Source of the DNA: Chitinophagaceae bacterium
GTDB taxonomy: Bacteria > Bacteroidota > Bacteroidia > Chitinophagales > Chitinophagaceae
Direction: 5' to 3'
Assembly: GCA_017307755.1 (NCBI GenBank)
Contig: JAFKGQ010000003.1
Span: 186,001-250,000, forward strand
Length of the DNA: 64,000 nucleotides
Made by a program: the position numbers and the translations under genes. Within the stretch, counting starts at the first letter, position 1. Every line of letters begins with the position of its first letter. Under the pieces are notes generated by a model. It had not been told where the DNA came from and ran no database searches. It was given only the letters and a program-made list of their open reading frames with translations. Shown one piece after another: positions 57,590-64,000 of this stretch.

Positions 57590-59019
57590 CGGCAAGACGC
57601 GATCATAACAACCCATGGGCTGACAAGCTGCAGGACATCCGGATCCCCGATGTGAATGATGCCTGGAAGGCTATGGAAGTCTTGCTGGATGAGGAAATGC
57701 CCCGCCGGGGCAACTGGGACAGGCGGCGTTGGGCTCTGTTGATCCTTCTGTTGTTATTGCTGACCTGGATATGCAACTGTCCGGGGCGTGGCCGGCATCC
57801 GGGCTTTGATACGATCAGCAGGGCGATGGACGACAAACACCCACAGCCTGGAAGGGGCGTATCCGGCGGGGACAAACTGAATAACAGCGCCGGCGGGAGT
57901 ACGATCGGTGATGATGCGAATACTGACAGTAATGGCGTAAATAGTGTCAAAAATTTGGTACAGACGGAAGGTGAGGTCGGTGAGGTCCGGAAAAAGAAAA
58001 GAAGTGTGAGAAAGGGCGACGAAGAGCCTACGGCTGTATCCGGGGGAAGACGAAGGAATGCCGGGAAACCAAAACCAGGCAGCGCTGGGAGACAAGAGAA
58101 TGTAGAGAAACCGGGCAATACCACGATGAGGTCAGGAAAACAGGGAAGTACCAGAAAGCAGGAGAACACTACGGGACAGCAGGAAAAACAGAGAGATACT
58201 TTGACAGACCTCCAAAAGGGAAAGGATAGCGTGACGATGGTCAAAAAAACTGCACAGGCACGAAAGCCGGCTTCCCGGAAGGGGGACGATAGTACGACTG
58301 CGAAGGAAAGGAAGAAGTCCGACACACTGCCGGATGTCAAAGGCTGGGTAGCCGGCATTGGTCTTAATCAATTCTTTACGGTTGGACAGCAGCAGCGATC
58401 CGATTATAACTCCAATGGCACTTCGGGTGGATTGAGCGATTATATTCCGGTGCCGATGGTGCGCTATTATTTCAGCCGCAAGCTTTTTGTGCAGATGGAA
58501 GCACAGATCAATACGCCGCAATATGTAAAGAACGATCTGCTGGCAGGTAAGTCCGCGGTGGATAACAGCATCCCTGGAATAAACAGCCAAAGCGTCCTGT
58601 TCATCAAAAAGCTTTTTTATTTCAATGTGCCGCTGAGCGTTCATTTCAGCCCGCTGAAAAACTTATATGTAGGCACTGGTATACAATACTCCCGGCTGAC
58701 AAACGGGGTTGGATTGGTGCAGAACAAGCTGCTGAATCTTGCCGGCGGGGACAGCACGATAGTATCTACCAAGATCGGGAGCATCAAAGGGGATTCACTC
58801 TACCGGAGAATAAAGACCGATGAATTCCGTCTGCTGCTGGACCTGCAGTACAATTACAAAAGGGTCATTGTGGGTGCGCGCTATAACCAGGCGTTATCGA
58901 AGTTCCTGAATGTCAAGATCTCCAGTACGGAGATAACGCAAGCGAGGAACAGTTCTATACAGGTGTATCTCCGTTATATCCTATGGGATGCCCGGAAGGT
59001 AAAATTATTTACCAAATAG
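57586..59019 (+). CDS. putative envelope-spanning partner of the ECF sigma factor
   Basis: The 477-residue chain has three parts. Residues 1-49 are cytoplasmic and hydrophilic (IRIPDVNDAWKAMEVLLDEEM). A single membrane helix follows at 50-65 (LLILLLLLLTWICNC). About 185 residues (66-250) are low-complexity, rich in Gly, Lys, Arg, Ser and Asn, and probably disordered. Residues about 255-477 are beta-rich with an alternating pattern and resemble a PorT-like outer-membrane barrel (FSRKLFVQMEAQINTPQYV, YNYKRVIVGARYNQALSKF). The arrangement could bridge inner and outer membrane and act as the anti-sigma/sensor. It converges on mutL with a 15-bp overlap. The role is inferred. Confidence 0.75.
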   Translation: MTARRDHNNPWADKLQDIRIPDVNDAWKAMEVLLDEEMPRRGNWDRRRWALLILLLLLLTWICNCPGRGRHPGFDTISRAMDDKHPQPGRGVSGGDKLNNSAGGSTIGDDANTDSNGVNSVKNLVQTEGEVGEVRKKKRSVRKGDEEPTAVSGGRRRNAGKPKPGSAGRQENVEKPGNTTMRSGKQGSTRKQENTTGQQEKQRDTLTDLQKGKDSVTMVKKTAQARKPASRKGDDSTTAKERKKSDTLPDVKGWVAGIGLNQFFTVGQQQRSDYNSNGTSGGLSDYIPVPMVRYYFSRKLFVQMEAQINTPQYVKNDLLAGKSAVDNSIPGINSQSVLFIKKLFYFNVPLSVHFSPLKNLYVGTGIQYSRLTNGVGLVQNKLLNLAGGDSTIVSTKIGSIKGDSLYRRIKTDEFRLLLDLQYNYKRVIVGARYNQALSKFLNVKISSTEITQARNSSIQVYLRYILWDARKVKLFTK

Positions 59020-60888
59020 CTTTTCCACATATTCTTTTCGGAATTCGATGTAGGTGGGCTCGCCTCCCGGAGTAACATTGGGCTGCTGTGTGGCAAACAG
59101 TCCATCCACCAGGGTTCTCATTTCGGACTCCTCAAGGGGAGAACCGGCCCTGACGGCTTGTTGTCTTGCCATGCTGCGTATCAGTTTTTCCCGCCGGGAG
59201 AATTTCATGTCGCTGGTGAAATGTTTGAATTGTTCCAGCAACTTTTCCAGGATAGCTTTTTCATTACCCTGGCCTGTATCGGCAGGCGTGCCCTGTACGA
59301 TCAGACTGTCTTTTCCAAAGGGTTCTACCTGATAACCTAACAGCTGCAGATCGGGCGCTAGTTCCTGTAAGAGGATGGCATCGGATGGGGATAGCTGCAG
59401 CGTAACAGGGAAAAGACTTTTTTGACTGGGGACGCCTTTCCCGGCAGCTGCTGTAGCATAGCGGTCGTACAACACCCGCTCATGTGCCGACTGTTGATGT
59501 ATCAGGACAAAGCCTCTGTTGGTAGATGCAACGATATAGGTGTTGAGCAGCTGTTGAAGGGGCGCTCCTTCGATGGGCTGGATCTTATTACCGGGTCGCG
59601 GCATACCGGGAAGAGAAGGGGCCTCTGCCGGTGGGGAAACCTTGTGGATAGCAGAAGCTTCGGCAAGACCAGGGATGGATGTCGAAGAAGACGCGGAAGG
59701 GGTTTCGTAAAAATCCTTCCAGTGCTTTAATTCACTCTTTTTTGTGGGCTCGATAAAATGGGCCTGGTTCTTTTGGGTGAATGTCTGGTAAAGAGAAGAG
59801 GAGGTGACGGAAGCCTTTTTCTCTTCGCTGACGGGCTTGCTGACGGCATCCAGCCGCTGGATGGAAGGGTCCAGATCAAAGTCGAGGGTTGGGGTAACGC
59901 TAAATTGGGCGAGGGCGTGTTTTACGGCTGCCTGAACAAAAGCATAGACGATCTTTTCATCCTCAAATTTTATCTCTTGTTTGGTGGGATGTACGTTGAT
60001 GTCCACCTGCGCCGGGTCCAGTTCGATAAAGAGCACATATAGAGGGAAGCTATCCTGGGTGATCATATCCTGATAGGCATTCATGATAGCATGGTTCAGG
60101 TATGCGCTTCGGATAAAACGTTGATTGACGAAGAGATACTGATCCCCTCTTGTCTTGCGCGCCGTCTCGGGCTTGCCGACGAACCCATGGATATTGAGAT
60201 AGTCTGTATTTTCCTGTACGGCTACCAGCTTGGCAGCATGGGTATTGCCCAATATTTGTATTATACGTTGTTTCAGGCTGCCTTTTTCCAGGTGCATCAA
60301 CTCCTGCCCGTTGTTGCTGAGGGAAAAGAAGATGGATGGGAAGGCCAGTGCCACCCGTGTGAATTCGTCTACGATATGCCGCATCTCGGCGGCATTGCTT
60401 TTCAGAAAGTTCCGGCGTGCAGGCACATTGAAAAAAAGGTTCTTCATGGCGATGTTGCTGCCCCGGGGGCAGGCAACGGGTTCCTGGCGGATGACCTTAC
60501 TGTTCTCGATCTCCAGGCGGGTGCCTGTCTCGTCCTCTTCTCTTTTTGTCTTCAACTCCACCTGCGCTACGGCTGCGATAGAGGCCAGGGCCTCGCCCCG
60601 GAAGCCCATGGTACGGATCTGGAAAAGATCATCGATGTTACTGATCTTGGAGGTAGCATGCCGTTCGAAAGCCATTCTGGCGTCCGTCTCGCTCATTCCT
60701 TTTCCATTGTCCACCACCTGCACGAGGGACTTGCCTGCCTCCTGGACAATGAGCTTTATTTCCGAGGCCTCCGCATCGACGGCATTTTCCAACAGCTCTT
60801 TCACTGCGCTGGCGGGGCGTTGGATCACTTCTCCTGCGGCGATCTGATTGGCGATGTTGTCCGGCAATAAATGAATGATGTCTGGCAA
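59005..60888 (-). CDS. mutL: DNA mismatch repair protein MutL without endonuclease motif
   Basis: A mismatch-repair matchmaker that links MutS to downstream steps. The TTG at 60888 (MPDIIHLLPDNIANQIAAGE) is the preferred start, matching the usual Bacteroidota N-terminus; 60927 would prepend 13 odd residues. The GHKL ATPase domain is intact: ELLENAVDA, DNGKGMSE, TMGFRGEALASIAAV. The C-terminal domain aligns with the endonuclease domain of MutL, but the DQHA-type motif reads HQQSAHE (59479-59499), and the later zinc/active-site motifs are VTPGGEPT where CPHGRP is expected. Nicking activity is therefore unlikely. It diverges from the GH3 fusion gene. Confidence 0.95.
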   Translation of the reverse strand: MPDIIHLLPDNIANQIAAGEVIQRPASAVKELLENAVDAEASEIKLIVQEAGKSLVQVVDNGKGMSETDARMAFERHATSKISNIDDLFQIRTMGFRGEALASIAAVAQVELKTKREEDETGTRLEIENSKVIRQEPVACPRGSNIAMKNLFFNVPARRNFLKSNAAEMRHIVDEFTRVALAFPSIFFSLSNNGQELMHLEKGSLKQRIIQILGNTHAAKLVAVQENTDYLNIHGFVGKPETARKTRGDQYLFVNQRFIRSAYLNHAIMNAYQDMITQDSFPLYVLFIELDPAQVDINVHPTKQEIKFEDEKIVYAFVQAAVKHALAQFSVTPTLDFDLDPSIQRLDAVSKPVSEEKKASVTSSSLYQTFTQKNQAHFIEPTKKSELKHWKDFYETPSASSSTSIPGLAEASAIHKVSPPAEAPSLPGMPRPGNKIQPIEGAPLQQLLNTYIVASTNRGFVLIHQQSAHERVLYDRYATAAAGKGVPSQKSLFPVTLQLSPSDAILLQELAPDLQLLGYQVEPFGKDSLIVQGTPADTGQGNEKAILEKLLEQFKHFTSDMKFSRREKLIRSMARQQAVRAGSPLEESEMRTLVDGLFATQQPNVTPGGEPTYIEFRKEYVEKLFGK

Positions 60889-60959
60889 TTCTACCTTAAT
60901 TTGCTGCAATTTACAGAATAATCGCAAGGTGGTGTGACACCAGTATTTATCCAGATAAT

Positions 60960-63900
60960 ATGAGAAAACACGTAATGATCCTTTTGCTGCTGCTGGGCAG
61001 CGTTGCTACATTCGGCCAGTCTGTATCGCGGGACTCCGCGGAGAAATGGGTAGACAGCGTGTTCGGGACTTTATCCCCGGATGAAAAGATCGCCCAGCTG
61101 ATGGTAATAAGGATGTCAGCCATCGATCCGGCGACACGCGGACCCATCTTTTATGACAGTGTGGTGGATGCCGCCGTCCGGAAATACAATGTGGGCGGCA
61201 TTTGTCTTTTTCAGGGAGGGCCGCAGGCCCAGGCTGCCAGGGTCAATTATTTTCAAAGCATTGCCAGGACTCCTATCCTCTTTTGCATAGATGCGGAGAA
61301 TGGTCTTGGCATGAGGATGGACAGCGTGATGGGCTTGCCCCGGCAGATGATGCTGGGGGCTACCGGCGACCCTTCGCTGGTGTACCAATACGGCAGGCTG
61401 GTGGGAACCCAATGCCGGCGGATGGGCATCCAGGTGGATTACGCTCCCGTGGTGGATATCAATAACAACCCGGATAACCCTGTGATCAACGACCGCAGTT
61501 TTGGGGAGGATAAGCTCAAGGTGGCGCAATATGGTATTCAATATGTGAAGGGACTGCAGGACGAAGGCGTGATGGCCTGTGCCAAACATTTCCCCGGGCA
61601 TGGCGACGTATCCGTGGATTCCCATTTTGACCTGCCCGTTATCAATAAAAGCAAGCCGGAGCTGGATTCATTGGAGCTCTATCCTTTCAGGGAGCTTTTT
61701 AAGGCCGGCGTCGGCAGTGTCATGATCGCGCATCTTTATATTCCCTCCATCGATAATACGCCCAATCAGGCTACCTCCCTTTCGGATAAGGCCGTCACGA
61801 AGTTGCTACGTAAAAAGCTGCATTATGAGGGTATAAGCTTTACAGATGCCCTGGAAATGAAAGGGGTAGCAAAATTTTATCCGGATGGGGAGGCTTCCGT
61901 GCAGTCCCTGGTCGCCGGTAATGATATGTTGTGTCTGCCGGGCGATGTGGCGGCCAGCCTGTCAAAGATCAACGAGGCATTGGCGAGCAAAAAACTAAAG
62001 TGGAAGGACATCGATACGAGGGTTAGGCGGGTGTTGTATGCAAAATATTATTACGGGCTGTCGGGGCACAAGCCTGTGGATACGGCGCATCTCACGGAGG
62101 ACCTCAACGAAGGGGTAAAAAATATGCGGCGTCAGGTGGCGGAGAGTGCACTTACGCTGCTGCGAAATGAGGATGCCGGCGTATTCCCTTTTCAGACCCC
62201 GGCGGGCAGCGGTTCGCCGGCTGTAAACAGCCTGGTTGCCCCGGACGGCATTGGCCCCCGGGCATCCGTACAAAAGAAAAAGATCGCCTATGTCGGCATG
62301 GGGCTGACGGGTGATAATGAGTTCAGCCGGCGGATGCGCGCTGATTATAATGCCCACGTGTATTTCTTTGATTATTCCCTGGACAGCGTCAAAGCTGCGG
62401 CGGCGCTTCAGTTGTTGAACGATCGTTATGACGCGGTGGTGATCGGGCTGCATAATTATGCCCGTTTTCCGGCACGTAATTTCGCCATTAGCCGGCCCGC
62501 TGCCTGGTTATTACGACAGCTGCAGGAAAAGAACAAAGCTATCCTGCTTGCATTCGGGAACCCTTATGCAATGAAGAATGATTGCGATGCCCGAAATCTA
62601 ATGGCATGTTACGAAGATGACGAGATCACACAAGGTGTTGCCGCGGACTGGCTGGCCGGCAGGTTTACGGCAAAGGGGCAACTGCCTGTATCCGTCTGTG
62701 AGGCATATAAAGCCGGTGCGGGCATTCTCCCCGCGAATCATGTACTGCCGGCGGCTGATCCCATGACGCTGGGGCTGGATCCCCAAAAGCTGGATAAGAT
62801 CGACTCCGTCTGTAAAGAGGCCATCGACAAGCAGGCGGCGCCCGGGTGCGTGGTGCTGGTGGCGAAGGACGGTAAGATTGCTTATGAAAAGGCATTTGGC
62901 TATATGAGCTATGACAAGACAGAGCCTGTGTATACGGAATCTATCTATGACATGGCCTCCTGTACCAAGATCTGCGCCACTACCATGGCGGTGATGAAAT
63001 TATACGATGAAGGCAAACTCGATCTGCAAAAGACGTTGGGGGATTATCTGCCCTGGGTAAGGGGAAGCAATAAGGAGTCGCTCAGGATCTTTGATGTATT
63101 GTTACACCAGGCAAGGCTGAATGCTTTTATCCCCTTCTATAAAGAAACGATCGACAGTACCCGCCAGGGTATTCCATTGCCGGGGATCTATGCGGCAAAG
63201 CCGGATAGTACGCATGGTATACGCGTGGCGGAGAATATGTACATACGCAACGATTGGGAGGATACACTGTACAAGCGTATCCTGGACAGTAAGTTAGGTC
63301 CGTCTGATAAATATGTCTATAGCGACAATGATTTTATCTTTATGGGTAAGATCGTGGAGGCCATCAGCGGTATGCCCCTGGATGAGTACGTACGGAAGAC
63401 GTATTATGATCCCTTGGGTATGAGTTCCACTGGTTTTAAACCAAGAGAGCGTTTTCCCCTGGGACGTATTGCTCCTACCGCGCTGGAACCCATCTTCCGG
63501 CAGCAGCAGATCAGGGGCGATGTGCATGATCCAGGAGCCGCTATGTTTGGCGGCGTGGCGGGACATGCGGGGCTCTTCAGCGATGCCTATGACCTGGCTA
63601 TCCTGGAACAGATGCTGCTGAATGGAGGCAGGATCAACGGGCATACTTTTCTTAAAAAGGAGACGATCGATTATTTTACGGCCTATCACAGTAATATAAG
63701 CCGGCGGGGACTTGGATTTGATAAGCCGGAGAAAGACAATGCGACGAGGAAGGAGCCGTATCCCTGTCTGTCGGCTTCTCCGCAGACCTTTGGGCATACG
63801 GGGTTCACGGGCACTTGCGTATGGGTGGACCCAAAATATGACCTGATCTTTATTTTTCTATCAAATAGGGTAAACCCGGTGGAGGCAAACCCCAGGCTAT

Positions 63901-64000
63901 CGTCGTTGAGTATACGAGGGAGGATACAGGAGGCGGTGTATCAGGCGATGGGAGTGGATGAGGGGCGGCCGCAGAATGGACGGGATGTGGGGCGTGGGCA
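60960..64000 (+). CDS. GH3 N-acetylglucosaminidase fused to a serine beta-lactamase-like domain, partial
   Basis: The ATG at 60960 starts a frame of at least 1013 codons that runs off the window. A signal peptide (about 1-20, ending FGQ) is followed by a family 3 glycoside hydrolase domain (about 25-375) of NagZ type, with KHFPGHGD and VDSHFDLPV (about 61575-61640). A linker and GH3 C-terminal-like region follow, then a class C/serine-hydrolase-like domain. Its SxxK motif is MASCTKI (Ser at 62958), the Tyr-x-Asn motif is YSDNDF, and HTG in GHTGFTGT replaces KTG. The fusion is known in Bacteroidota and suggests turnover of peptidoglycan muropeptides or a linked amidase/esterase step. Confidence 0.93.
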   Translation, partial: MRKHVMILLLLLGSVATFGQSVSRDSAEKWVDSVFGTLSPDEKIAQLMVIRMSAIDPATRGPIFYDSVVDAAVRKYNVGGICLFQGGPQAQAARVNYFQSIARTPILFCIDAENGLGMRMDSVMGLPRQMMLGATGDPSLVYQYGRLVGTQCRRMGIQVDYAPVVDINNNPDNPVINDRSFGEDKLKVAQYGIQYVKGLQDEGVMACAKHFPGHGDVSVDSHFDLPVINKSKPELDSLELYPFRELFKAGVGSVMIAHLYIPSIDNTPNQATSLSDKAVTKLLRKKLHYEGISFTDALEMKGVAKFYPDGEASVQSLVAGNDMLCLPGDVAASLSKINEALASKKLKWKDIDTRVRRVLYAKYYYGLSGHKPVDTAHLTEDLNEGVKNMRRQVAESALTLLRNEDAGVFPFQTPAGSGSPAVNSLVAPDGIGPRASVQKKKIAYVGMGLTGDNEFSRRMRADYNAHVYFFDYSLDSVKAAAALQLLNDRYDAVVIGLHNYARFPARNFAISRPAAWLLRQLQEKNKAILLAFGNPYAMKNDCDARNLMACYEDDEITQGVAADWLAGRFTAKGQLPVSVCEAYKAGAGILPANHVLPAADPMTLGLDPQKLDKIDSVCKEAIDKQAAPGCVVLVAKDGKIAYEKAFGYMSYDKTEPVYTESIYDMASCTKICATTMAVMKLYDEGKLDLQKTLGDYLPWVRGSNKESLRIFDVLLHQARLNAFIPFYKETIDSTRQGIPLPGIYAAKPDSTHGIRVAENMYIRNDWEDTLYKRILDSKLGPSDKYVYSDNDFIFMGKIVEAISGMPLDEYVRKTYYDPLGMSSTGFKPRERFPLGRIAPTALEPIFRQQQIRGDVHDPGAAMFGGVAGHAGLFSDAYDLAILEQMLLNGGRINGHTFLKKETIDYFTAYHSNISRRGLGFDKPEKDNATRKEPYPCLSASPQTFGHTGFTGTCVWVDPKYDLIFIFLSNRVNPVEANPRLSSLSIRGRIQEAVYQAMGVDEGRPQNGRDVGRG

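Noticed and set aside
57603..58358. 251-codon minus-strand frame under the sigma partner gene
   Set aside because: Produced by the low-complexity Lys/Arg/Gly-rich coding strand; translated product is Ser/Phe/Leu-rich noise.
1..64000. CRISPR arrays, insertion sequences, prophage genes
   Set aside because: No regularly spaced repeats, transposases, integrases or phage structural genes were found, apart from the HK97-fold encapsulin shell.

Overview
The window is a 64 kb piece of a Bacteroidota chromosome, most likely from the family Chitinophagaceae. The assignment rests on lineage marker families (gliding proteins GldC and GldH, type IX secretion C-terminal sorting domains, DUF4290, DUF6089, BatD, paired OmpH/Skp chaperones behind BamA), on weak Shine-Dalgarno signals, and on a TTTG-N19-TAnnTTTG promoter in front of rpmH. 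The family-level placement is inference. No rRNA, tRNA, CRISPR array, insertion sequence or prophage was recognised. Most of the window is densely packed core genome.

Layout. 0-5 kb: a small envelope protein, a groEL with no groES beside it, and a histidine kinase with a NarL/LuxR-type response regulator. 5-10 kb: the most distinctive locus, an AraC-family regulator divergent from a family 2A encapsulin shell gene, which overlaps by ATGA a cysteine desulfurase carrying a long disordered N-terminal extension (the cargo). Together they should form a sulfur-handling protein nanocompartment. A NmrA-like reductase converges on the cargo gene. 10-18 kb: a deoxyhypusine-synthase homologue, a TPR protein, tatC, then a minus-strand group of DUF4290, murA (with Asp in place of the catalytic Cys), gmk and a CNNM/CorC protein, and a T9SS-sorted protein. 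18-32 kb: a plus-strand run of a glycosyltransferase-like gene, gldC, yqeY-like, cvpA, alpha/beta hydrolase, CBS protein, a POTRA/barrel protein, nadK, DUF6089, uppS, bamA, two ompH/skp and murI, which is an envelope-building cluster.

32-42 kb: rpmH, rnpA and yidD, then superoxide dismutase, tadA, a single-domain retropepsin-like protein, aldehyde dehydrogenase, dusB, a CPBP protease, cdsA, psd, a 46-residue secreted peptide, a YjjG-type phosphatase and an SDR. 42-53 kb: batD, an OmpR/EnvZ-type two-component pair in one unit with gldH and yicC, a pseudouridine synthase, a solitary lpxD, a carboxypeptidase-regulatory-like protein, two NAD-dependent enzymes and pheS. 53-64 kb: an arginase-fold protein lacking two metal ligands, a PBP4-type carboxypeptidase, a PKD/T9SS protein, an ECF sigma factor coupled to a protein that seems to join an inner-membrane segment to an outer-membrane barrel, a mutL without endonuclease motifs, and a GH3/beta-lactamase fusion cut by the window end.

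The main biological theme is cell envelope assembly: peptidoglycan precursors and recycling, BAM machinery, phospholipid synthesis, LPS acylation and gliding/T9SS. The encapsulin-desulfurase locus stands apart as an accessory sulfur-storage system of a known class, here with its own divergent regulator.
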